Part shown: positions 1 through 5,458 of the stretch, piece by piece | How the letters are laid out: the number at the start of each line of letters is the position of its first letter | Numbering within the stretch: the first letter of the stretch is position 1 | DNA from: Clostridiaceae bacterium | GTDB lineage: Bacteria; Bacillota; Clostridia; Saccharofermentanales; Fastidiosipilaceae | DNA length: 6,577 nucleotides | Direction: 5' to 3' | NCBI GenBank assembly: GCA_012514965.1 | Contig: JAAYZH010000045.1 | Coordinates: 1 to 6,577, forward strand | Program-made: the position numbers and the translations under genes | Notes under the pieces: generated by a model | The model's input: the letters and a program-made list of their open reading frames with translations, nothing else | Database searches by the model: none | What the model was told of the DNA's origin: nothing

Positions 1-1
1 C

Positions 2-111
2 CCGAATCGTGGCAAAAAACCGAGTTGTGCGGCCACTCCGCTTGGATAACTCCGATTTTTGTCCCCAGAACTCCGAATCGTGGCAAAAAACCGAGTTGTG
101 TGGCCACTCCG
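2..111. repeat. Pair of 39-bp direct repeats, 71-bp period, with an inverted part-copy between
   Basis: Positions 2-40 and 73-111 match at 38 of 39 bases; the only change is C30 against T101. They are separated by 32 bp. Each copy starts with CCGAATC and has GTGGC and GCCAC near its ends, so it is weakly palindromic. The spacer is not unique sequence: 48-63 matches the reverse complement of 11-26 at 13 of 16 positions. The unit therefore alternates orientation. The window starts at the first copy, so the array may continue to the left. It looks like an intergenic repeat family of the host genome, which is an inference. No coding function is apparent, although one frame stays open through it into the next gene. 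Confidence 0.85.
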
Positions 112-132
112 GACACATTCATCGACTCCATC

Positions 133-486
133 ATGCTGAAAGACAGCACCATGGAAGAGACAACTTCCTATACAGTTGTTTTCTGGGATGCCGCGAATGA
201 GGTATACACCCCAGAAGCAACTTACGCAAATGAAACTGATATTGCCGCTGCATTGGCTGACTTAAAGGCAACTCCTGGTGTCAACAACACAACTTCCTAC
301 ATCTCCAGCAAAGTTGCAAATACTACCATCGATTTCGACCAGCTCGGCAACTACGAGCTGACCTTCAACGTCGAGACCGTCCAGTCCGTTTCTGAGGCAG
401 CGAGTGCTTGGCTTTCAGCCACTCCTCCTCCGACCACAGATCTTGTTACTAGCTTCCTCAATGGCTTCGTGATCACTACTCCTTAA
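133..486 (+). CDS. Small hypothetical protein, possibly a 5'-truncated remnant
   Basis: From ATG133 this encodes 117 residues; I do not recognise the family. The product is rich in Thr, Ala and Ser, has no Cys, no signal peptide and no membrane segment. A beta-like start (TTSYTVVFWDAANEVYTPEA) is followed by a short Ala-rich helix, a second strand-rich part (NYELTFNVETVQ) and a Pro/Thr stretch (TPPPTTD) before the end. The start is uncertain. ATG133 has no ribosome binding site, and ATG151 has only a weak GAAAGA at 138-143. The frame stays open upstream through the repeats to base 1, with TTG at 25 and GTG at 100 also available. Codon use is more A/T-ending than in the following genes. The repeat ends 21 bases before ATG133, so the native promoter and N-terminus may have been lost. 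It could instead be an intact small acquired gene. Confidence 0.5.
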   Translation: MLKDSTMEETTSYTVVFWDAANEVYTPEATYANETDIAAALADLKATPGVNNTTSYISSKVANTTIDFDQLGNYELTFNVETVQSVSEAASAWLSATPPPTTDLVTSFLNGFVITTP

Positions 487-508
487 GGCCTGTGTAGAGT
501 TTGTACGC

Positions 509-514
509 TATAAG
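509..514 (+). promoter_or_regulatory. Possible -10 element (TATAAG) for the sortase-substrate gene
   Basis: TATAAG matches the sigma-70 -10 consensus at 5 of 6 positions and lies about 100 bases before the next start codon. No convincing -35 is present at 16-18 bp spacing, so this is a weak call. Confidence 0.25.
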
Positions 515-563
515 GATTAATCCACGTACAACACAAAACGCAAGTCGAATCATTACCCCCTCA

Positions 564-594
564 CCGGACACCCACCCGGGTGTCCGGGAATTTT
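564..594 (+). terminator. Strong leader hairpin with short T-run: terminator or attenuator
   Basis: CCGGACACCC (564-573) pairs perfectly with GGGTGTCCGG (578-587) around a 4-base ACCC loop, and TTTT follows at 591-594 after GAA. The stem is strong but the T-run is short and displaced. It lies 77 bases after the stop of the small gene at 133-486 and only 13 bases before the AGGAGG of the next gene. It could terminate the upstream transcript, or act in the leader of the downstream gene as an attenuator or as protection of the mRNA 5' region. Confidence 0.55.
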
Positions 595-599
595 CAAGA

Positions 600-606
600 A
601 AGGAGG
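600..606 (+). promoter_or_regulatory. Ribosome binding site that fixes the start at 615
   Basis: AAGGAGG lies 8 bases before ATG615 and is a near-perfect anti-16S match. It selects ATG615 over the upstream in-frame starts, and the protein then begins directly with a signal peptide. Confidence 0.9.
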
Positions 607-614
607 TGCAAGGC

Positions 615-1991
615 ATGCGAGTACTGAAAACGGGCTTGGCTTTGGCCATCACAGCCCTCATGGTTCTTTCCTCTATAGGCACAGCGTCAGCGCAGGCCAG
701 CACGGTCGTTACGACGACGACCGGCGGCTGGCTGACAGACCTGGACGGCAATCTGCTGCGGGATGGCGAAGGCTACTATGTCCTTACCATCAGCTCAGAC
801 AAGCTGGCAGGGGATGAGGTTCAGGTCGATCTTGATCGCTTTGCATCTCTCTTCCTTGATGATTTTCGCAACGTGTCGAGCGCGGCTTCCACGAAGAAGC
901 TGAAGATCGTGAATCGCACGGGTCGGACTTTGACCTACAAGGACTATAGCTTCTCCACGGAGAATACCCTGCCCCGCACGGACAATATCTTCCGTGACTC
1001 GGAGGGCAGCTTCACCCACTCCATGGGCCGGGCCTACGGCTCTGCCTACGCGGCTATGCTCTCGAGCATCACGTCGCCGACCTATCGCACCGATCTCTGT
1101 CTGGATGTCCAGGGCTTCGACGGTAAGAACATTAACCTTCTGATCGCGAACCTGCGTCCTGTGAACAGCGCGGTCATGGATTTCTATGGCGTTGCCAATT
1201 CTTATGACATCTCGCTGCCGCAGATGCTGGCTCTGGACCAGAATCTTCGCGCAGCCGGCTATACAAGCTACGCAAACTACCTCAAACGCTACTACAACGT
1301 CGCGGACCTGCGCGACATCCCGCTCGCGGAGGCCTACAACGTCCTCGGTACGACCCGCGGCGCGCAGACCGGCATCACGAACTGGCGAGACAATACCATG
1401 GGCGGTAAGCCCATTCCCGCCGGTGAGGTGGGAGCTCTTGGCAGCTACTTCAAGGTCTGGGGCATTATGGATGTCAACGCGGACCCCGAGGACCGTGCCG
1501 AGTACCCCTATGTGCCGAACTACTTCATTATGGAGACCGACCCCGAGGTGCTGGCGTTTGCCTACGATTATCTCTACACCCACGGCATTCGTTTCACGCT
1601 GGATGACGCGCGCTATCCTTTCGACCGCACGGACTCCGAGGCGGGGAGAGGCGGCATCTATGGCATACGTTCCTATGTGGAGCAGGTGCCGGAGAACCGT
1701 GCCTATGTCGAGGATGTCCTCGGTACCGGCGAGCTGCGCAACGGCGAGGCGATCACCCTCGATCACGTAGCGGCGGGTCTCTATGTGCCCAATGCCTGGA
1801 ACCAGAATCGTCTTTACGACTTCGGTTTCGGCCTGAGCTTCGCGGTCAAGCGTCTTCCGCTGGTCCCCGAGACCGGTGGCGGCGGCAGTGTCTTGCAGCA
1901 GGGTCTCCTGCTGGCCGGGACCGTCGGGGCAGGTGTCTGGCTGGTGCTGCGGGTGGCCAAACGCAGGCGTCCGAGTAACGATTCCAAGTAA
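615..1991 (+). CDS. Secreted, sortase-anchored cell-surface protein of unknown fold (VPETG signal)
   Basis: The product has 458 residues. Residues 1-26 form a signal peptide: MRVLK positive end, hydrophobic core, and ASA before Q27 as a likely cleavage site. The C-terminus has a full sorting signal: VPETG at 417-421, a Gly-rich linker, a hydrophobic segment at about 430-447, then the charged tail AKRRR. Sortases normally cut LPXTG between Thr and Gly; here Val replaces Leu, a known type of variant. The mature part (27-416) starts Thr-rich, continues through a strand-rich region to about 190, a helical region around 200-245 (SLPQMLALDQNLRAAGY), and a Tyr/Asp-rich last third (VLAFAYDYLYTHGIRF). 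I recognise no enzymatic or adhesive domain. The only Cys is residue 162. No sortase gene lies in the window. A terminator follows directly, so it is probably transcribed alone. The anchoring call is firm; the role (adhesin, substrate binding or other) is unknown. Confidence 0.88.
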   Translation: MRVLKTGLALAITALMVLSSIGTASAQASTVVTTTTGGWLTDLDGNLLRDGEGYYVLTISSDKLAGDEVQVDLDRFASLFLDDFRNVSSAASTKKLKIVNRTGRTLTYKDYSFSTENTLPRTDNIFRDSEGSFTHSMGRAYGSAYAAMLSSITSPTYRTDLCLDVQGFDGKNINLLIANLRPVNSAVMDFYGVANSYDISLPQMLALDQNLRAAGYTSYANYLKRYYNVADLRDIPLAEAYNVLGTTRGAQTGITNWRDNTMGGKPIPAGEVGALGSYFKVWGIMDVNADPEDRAEYPYVPNYFIMETDPEVLAFAYDYLYTHGIRFTLDDARYPFDRTDSEAGRGGIYGIRSYVEQVPENRAYVEDVLGTGELRNGEAITLDHVAAGLYVPNAWNQNRLYDFGFGLSFAVKRLPLVPETGGGGSVLQQGLLLAGTVGAGVWLVLRVAKRRRPSNDSK

Positions 1992-2004
1992 TAGTTCATC
2001 GTGG

Positions 2005-2033
2005 AGCGCCCCCAACCGGGGCGTTTCTGTTTT
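2005..2033 (+). terminator. Rho-independent terminator after the sortase-substrate gene
   Basis: An 8-bp stem (2005-2012 with 2018-2025, core CGCCCC/GGGGCG, one G-T pair) closes a 5-base loop and runs into TTTCTGTTTT. It starts 13 bases after the stop codon. Confidence 0.85.
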
Positions 2034-2083
2034 GTAAACTTTTTTCGGGCGTGTGATCTGCGTCGTCGGCGGGGCCAAAACTG

Positions 2084-2092
2084 TGGCATAAT
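2084..2092 (+). promoter_or_regulatory. Extended -10 promoter for the repeat-protein gene
   Basis: TGGCATAAT fits the extended -10 form TGnTATAAT, with a single change in the hexamer (CATAAT). No good -35 is visible, which is common for extended -10 promoters. Transcription from about 2099 would give a leader of roughly 70 bases before ATG2170. Confidence 0.55.
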
Positions 2093-2169
2093 GCTCTAAC
2101 AAATTTTTTGGGAGCCGAAAACTTCTTTGCGCACGGGCTCCGGAACGTTACTAACTGAGGTATTTCATC

Positions 2170-3732
2170 ATGACAAAACAAGTGAAAATCACGACAGCCG
2201 CTGTGGCGGCCGTTGTAGCTCTCGCATTGCTCACAATCTTCTGGCTTGTGCCGGAGGTCATCCGCCCCCGCCTGGCTTACAACGATGCGGTCGAGCTCAT
2301 GCAGAACGGCGACTACGACGAAGCCGTCGCGGCCTTCACCGCCCTGGGCGACTATGGCGACGTGGCTGCCCGCATCGCTGAGGTCGACCAGTATCGTGCC
2401 TACGAGGCCGCAGAAGCGCGCCTGGCCGCCCAGGACTTCACCGGCGCGATCGAGGGCTTCACGGCTCTGGGGAGCTTCCGGGACGCACCTGAGCGCCTGC
2501 AGGAGTCTCTGGACGAGCAGGCGTACACCGCAGCAGAAGCCATGCTGGCCGACGGCAAATACCAGAACGCAAACGCCGCCTTCCTGGCCATCAGCGGCTA
2601 CAAGGACGCCGACGCCCGGGCCCAGGAGGCCCTGAACGCCCAGGCGTACAGTGAGGCAGGAGCATTCGTCGAGGCCGGAGACTATCACGAGGCCATCGCG
2701 CTCCTGAGCCGGCCTGAGCTCGCCACTTACAAGGACAGCCCTGCCCGCTTGGCTGAGGCCGTCGCGCTGATGGACGAAGCTTACGCGCGTGCAGAGGTCC
2801 TCCTGCGCGTCGGGAAGTACGAAGAAGCCATGACCGCTTTTGGCCGCTACCGTGGCTACCAGGATGTGGACGCCCGCATCGAAGAAGCTCGCAACCTGCT
2901 GGAGCAGGACAATACCGCCGCCTACACAGCCGCGGAAGCCCTGCTCGCCGAGGGGAAGTACGATGCCGCCGCCGCCGCCTTCGAGAAGCTCGGCAACTAT
3001 CGGTTCGCCTTTGCCCGCGTGCCCGAAGTGCGTGAGCTCCAGGAAGAAGCCCGCTACGCCGACCAGCTCACCCGGCTCCAGGCCGGCGAGAGCTTCAGCC
3101 AGGAAGCCCTGACCGGGGCTCTTGGTGACATCCTCCAGAAGACCCTCGTGGCCCGCGGCGACGCGAACCCGATCGGGGCAGGGGAGAGCGACAACGAAAT
3201 GCTTGCTTTCGCCGCCTACAAGTTCGAGGACGCCGACCTGCAGAAGAATGTCAGCGACTACATGAAGGGCATTCAGAAGGAAGCCGAAGCGCTGCAGTAC
3301 GAGGGTACGGACACGGCCCGCTACGGCGCTCTCTGGTGGGAATCCACGCTGCTGCGCGCGCCTGCCGTCGTGAACTTCCAGAACCTCGGCCTCATCTCCC
3401 TGCCTGAGGAGATCTACACCGGCTACGCCGGCTTTGCCCTGCAAGATCGGATTTCGGATATTTTCGCCTCGCGATCACACCTCGCCTTCGTGCCCAGCAA
3501 GACCGCGAACATGCACGAGCGCAGTCTGTCGGTGGAGAACCACACCCTCGCGCGCCTCGAGAACGTCGTGCTGAAGACCAAGTGGAACGACCTGCCTGTC
3601 ACGACGACGAAGGATGTCTGGGAGCCGGGCGAGACCTGGACCTTCACCATCCAGATCCCCTCGTCCTATGCCAAACAGACCGCGATCAGCTACACTGTAG
3701 CCCTCGAGTACGAGTCCGCCTCGTTTAAGTAG
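2170..3732 (+). CDS. Membrane-anchored tandem-repeat (TPR-like, YKDA-type) protein
   Basis: The product has 520 residues. TGAGG at 2156-2160 lies 9 bases before the start. A short basic N-terminus (MTKQVK) and a hydrophobic segment at about 8-28 with no cleavage site suggest a signal anchor with the rest outside the cell. Six repeats follow, starting at residues 36, 77, 118, 159, 204 and 251. The first three are exactly 41 residues and the others 44-47. The pattern is AY..A...L..G.Y..A...F..L..Y.DA..R. These are helix-pair repeats like those common in Clostridia and Coriobacteriia, where they are taken to be TPR-like protein-binding scaffolds. Residues 295-410 are mixed helical. Residues 440-520 are strand-rich (SLSVENHTLARLENVVLKTK, then WEPGETWTFTIQIP) and resemble small FxLYD-like beta-sandwich domains of envelope proteins. 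There is no catalytic motif. The likely role is envelope scaffolding or sensing, which is an inference. Confidence 0.85.
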   Translation: MTKQVKITTAAVAAVVALALLTIFWLVPEVIRPRLAYNDAVELMQNGDYDEAVAAFTALGDYGDVAARIAEVDQYRAYEAAEARLAAQDFTGAIEGFTALGSFRDAPERLQESLDEQAYTAAEAMLADGKYQNANAAFLAISGYKDADARAQEALNAQAYSEAGAFVEAGDYHEAIALLSRPELATYKDSPARLAEAVALMDEAYARAEVLLRVGKYEEAMTAFGRYRGYQDVDARIEEARNLLEQDNTAAYTAAEALLAEGKYDAAAAAFEKLGNYRFAFARVPEVRELQEEARYADQLTRLQAGESFSQEALTGALGDILQKTLVARGDANPIGAGESDNEMLAFAAYKFEDADLQKNVSDYMKGIQKEAEALQYEGTDTARYGALWWESTLLRAPAVVNFQNLGLISLPEEIYTGYAGFALQDRISDIFASRSHLAFVPSKTANMHERSLSVENHTLARLENVVLKTKWNDLPVTTTKDVWEPGETWTFTIQIPSSYAKQTAISYTVALEYESASFK

Positions 3733-3745
3733 GGCGCTGCCGGCC

Positions 3746-3849
3746 AAAGTCCCCGTTCATGAGCGGCGTTGGTCCTCGCCTGCGTAGACGTGTGGTGGTT
3801 ATACCACACGTCTATTTGTCTGCGGAGACTTGCTCATGAAGGATACTTT
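3746..3849. repeat. Imperfect inverted repeat enclosing a terminator; MITE-like outline
   Basis: The left arm AAAGTCCCCGTTCATGAGC (3746-3764) matches the reverse complement of 3832-3849 (AAAGTATCCTTCATGAGC) at 16 of 18 aligned positions, with one single-base gap. The inner nine bases, TTCATGAGC, match perfectly. The arms enclose 67 bases containing the terminator hairpin. A 104-bp element with terminal inverted repeats would look like this, but I find no clear target-site duplication. It may simply be a nested RNA structure. Confidence 0.5.
3785..3820 (+). terminator. Terminator after the repeat-protein gene
   Basis: TAGACGTGTGGT (3785-3796) pairs perfectly over 12 bp with ACCACACGTCTA (3803-3814) around a 6-base GGTTAT loop, then TTTGTC. 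The left arm begins 52 bases after the stop at 3732. The T-run is modest but the stem is very stable. The stem alone is nearly symmetric and could also act on the opposite strand. Confidence 0.75.
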
Positions 3850-3911
3850 TCCCTGTGCATTATGGGTGAAAAGTAGGTAGATTATTCGTTATCTTTATCT
3901 GAGGGGGTGCG

Positions 3912-3961
3912 GTGGCAACAATCGCCGGTATTCGTCATTCGAGCGACTTTTTCGGTGGCTT
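3912..3961 (-). repeat. Shortened, inverted copy of the repeat found at 6427-6506
   Basis: Read on the minus strand, 3939-3961 matches 6427-6449 at 21 of 23 bases, and 3912-3935 matches 6483-6506 at 21 of 24. The 33 bases between these blocks in the right-hand copy (6450-6482) are replaced here by three bases (3936-3938). The missing part includes one arm of the palindrome, so this copy cannot form the full hairpin. It lies 32 bases upstream of the -10 hexamer of the next gene. Confidence 0.8.
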
Positions 3962-3990
3962 GCTTTTTTCGTGATCCCGGACTCATTAAT

Positions 3991-3999
3991 TGCTATAAT
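3991..3999 (+). promoter_or_regulatory. Consensus extended -10 promoter (TGCTATAAT)
   Basis: TGCTATAAT is a perfect TGnTATAAT. GTGATC at 3971-3976, with 17-bp spacing, matches the -35 consensus at only 3 of 6 positions. The surrounding 3980-4020 is AT-rich. Transcription would start near 4006, about 47 bases before ATG4053. Confidence 0.75.
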
Positions 4000-4052
4000 A
4001 AGAATTATTCGTAGTTATGCTTAGTGCTTAAACGATACGAGGTACCACAATT

Positions 4053-5264
4053 ATGGACCGCGAGAATCTGCAGCTTATCCTCAAAATCTACACTGATAAT
4101 TTCGACTTCTTCGTCGAGCACGAGAACTATAAGTGGCTTGCCATCCAGCACTTCCAATCACGCTGGGAACCTGATGCGCCCGATTTTGGCGAAATGTTCT
4201 GGGAAGCCACCGCCGCCACCGATAACTTGATCGACAGCCGCTACGCCTTCCCGCGTTCCGGTATCGTTGAACTGGCTAAACATGAGCCCGACACCGTGCG
4301 CCAGCTCTTCGCCCATCTCTACGCCGACGATGGGGGCGATCTCATCGACCGCCAGGACCGCGTGAACGACTTCGTAGCCGACGCCGCCGTTCTGCTCGAG
4401 CGCTACGTGCCCGGCAGCTGGAAGATGAAGCAGGACCTGCGCACAGTCCTCACCTATCTCAACCTGCGTCACCCCGACGACAACTTCCTCTATAAATCTT
4501 CGCCTGCCCATGCTTTTGCGAAAATCGTCGACTTTGGCAACAGCTTCGGCAGCGGCAAATCCTTCAAGCTCGCCAACTACTACCAGATGTGCAACGAGCT
4601 GCTTGCGCATCTTCAGAACATGCCCTCCCTTCTGGATCTGAACCTAAGCCGACTGGGTGAGGCCACGTGGTCCGATTCGCAGCTCCATCTGCTTGCTTCA
4701 GACATTATTTATTGTGTCGGCAGCTATACCGAATTATTCCGTCCCGCATTTTTTACCAGCTTCGATCCCAAGACCAAAGCCGCCCGCGAGCACCAGGCGA
4801 TTCTGGATCAGCACGGCCAGAATCTGGAAGCCATCCAGGCTGAGCTCGACGAAGTGCGCGAGGCGAAAGCCGACCTCGCCGCTGCTTACGATCTCGTCGG
4901 TGTCGTCCTGCGCCACCGCAGCTGGGGTGCCGGGACTGTTCTAGAGGAGGACGGCGACAAATTACGAGTGCGTTTCGCTGTCGGTGACAAGCGGCTGCTC
5001 CTGTCGCACCTGGTGAAGAATGGGCTGGTGGACGTCATTGCTGATGTGCCGGTGGTGAAGCAGGCGGATGCTGACACTCTGAGCGAGGGAACGATCGATC
5101 CGAATCGACCTTCGGGTGCCGCGGTCAGACCGGAGGATGACAAGGCCAAAGCCGCCGCTGAACTTAAGGAATATTTCATTACCTTAGTCGGGCTTCTTAA
5201 AGAGGAAGATCGCCTTGTGAAGGAACTTACAGTGGCCAATGCTGAACGACGCATGGCTGAGTGA
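4053..5264 (+). CDS. McrB-type N-terminal domain protein with coiled coil and Tudor/SH3-like domain
   Basis: The product has 403 residues; GAGGT at 4039-4043 lies 9 bases before ATG4053. It has no signal peptide or membrane segment, so it is cytoplasmic. Residues 1-228 carry the pattern YKWLAIQHFQ (26-35), then W, DF.EMF..AT..T.NLIDS, YAFPR, ELAKHEPDTVRQLF..L, and later YLNLRHPDDNFLYK (135-148) and HLLASDIIY (212-220). I know this pattern from the region preceding the AAA+ motor in some McrB-like restriction ATPases, from memory rather than a search. No Walker A or B motif follows. Instead there is a charged helix at 240-282 (likely coiled coil), then VLRHRSWGAGTVLEEDGDKL within 283-332, a small barrel motif like the Tudor/SH3-like tails of helicases, then a helical tail at 364-403. 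It has its own promoter. A DNA-binding or defence-adaptor role is inferred; a housekeeping role is possible. Confidence 0.75.
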   Translation: MDRENLQLILKIYTDNFDFFVEHENYKWLAIQHFQSRWEPDAPDFGEMFWEATAATDNLIDSRYAFPRSGIVELAKHEPDTVRQLFAHLYADDGGDLIDRQDRVNDFVADAAVLLERYVPGSWKMKQDLRTVLTYLNLRHPDDNFLYKSSPAHAFAKIVDFGNSFGSGKSFKLANYYQMCNELLAHLQNMPSLLDLNLSRLGEATWSDSQLHLLASDIIYCVGSYTELFRPAFFTSFDPKTKAAREHQAILDQHGQNLEAIQAELDEVREAKADLAAAYDLVGVVLRHRSWGAGTVLEEDGDKLRVRFAVGDKRLLLSHLVKNGLVDVIADVPVVKQADADTLSEGTIDPNRPSGAAVRPEDDKAKAAAELKEYFITLVGLLKEEDRLVKELTVANAERRMAE

Positions 5265-5327
5265 GGCCAGCCGCTGACCTACGCCACAGCCGTCCTCCCG
5301 ATCCAGATACTTACCGAACTGACAAGG

Positions 5328-5342
5328 CAGCCCGTCGGGCTG
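5328..5342 (+). terminator. Weak hairpin/palindrome downstream of the McrB-N-like gene
   Basis: CAGCCCGTCGGGCTG is a perfect palindrome around one central base (6-bp stem, 3-base loop). TTTT comes only after eight more bases (5351-5354), so it is a poor terminator at best. It sits 10 bases upstream of the next gene's -35 and could instead be a repressor operator. Confidence 0.35.
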
Positions 5343-5352
5343 AAGCGGAATT

Positions 5353-5382
5353 TTGGCAATAGTCTGTATCTAGTAGTAAAAT
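5353..5382 (+). promoter_or_regulatory. Sigma-70-type promoter for the lipase gene
   Basis: TTGGCA at 5353-5358 (5 of 6) and TAAAAT at 5377-5382 (5 of 6) are separated by 18 bp. Transcription would start near 5389, leaving a leader of about 70 bases. Confidence 0.6.
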
Positions 5383-5396
5383 GATGGTACATATCA

Positions 5397-5446
5397 CAGC
5401 CCCGCACCCAGCTGCCCCGCAGCCCGCAAGCCCACACCACACCACA
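5397..5446 (+). promoter_or_regulatory. C-rich, T-poor 5' leader
   Basis: Of these 50 bases 29 are C, 8 are G and only one is T, right up to the ribosome binding site. Such C-rich, G-poor, unstructured RNA resembles Rho loading sites. It may equally serve to keep the start region unfolded. Confidence 0.35.
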
Positions 5447-5453
5447 AGGAGGT
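5446..5453 (+). promoter_or_regulatory. Ribosome binding site that fixes the start at 5459
   Basis: AAGGAGGT places AGGAGG 6 bases before ATG5459. It rules out the in-frame ATGs at 5381 and 5384, which have no such site and would add a low-complexity N-terminus read from the leader. Confidence 0.9.
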
Positions 5454-5458
5454 ACCCC

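Larger units (their letters stand above)
3733..4052. other. Gene-free, structure-rich intergenic region
   Basis: These 320 bases hold no credible gene or structural RNA. They contain an imperfect inverted repeat around a terminator (3746-3849), a shortened dispersed repeat in reverse orientation (3912-3961) and the promoter of the next gene (3991-3999). Between them, 3844-3875 can form a further hairpin: TACTTTTCCC against GGGTGAAAAGTA with a two-base bulge. I see nothing recognisable in 3876-3911. Confidence 0.7.

Noticed and set aside
2..111. CRISPR array end (39-bp repeats, 32-bp spacer)
   Set aside because: The spacer is itself related to the repeat in inverted orientation, only two copies are visible, the unit is longer than usual CRISPR repeats, and no cas gene is present. 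Sequence left of base 1 showing many unique spacers would change this.
501..614. Upstream N-terminal extension of the surface protein
   Set aside because: It would read through the leader hairpin and bury the signal peptide. The strong AAGGAGG at 600-606 supports ATG615.
795..2102. Long minus-strand open frame (435 codons)
   Set aside because: It lies opposite the well-supported gene at 615-1991, has no ribosome binding site, and its product has no recognisable motif. It is an effect of GC-rich codons on the other strand.
2967..2984. GCC triplet run in the repeat-protein gene
   Set aside because: Five GCC codons code for an Ala run within repeat six. It is explained by the helical Ala-rich repeat and GC-rich codon choice, with no sign of phase variation because triplet changes keep the frame.
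1996..3444. Long minus-strand open frame (482 codons)
   Set aside because: It mirrors the repeat-protein gene; its Gly/Val/Leu-rich, repetitive product is the antisense of Ala/Glu-rich repeats.
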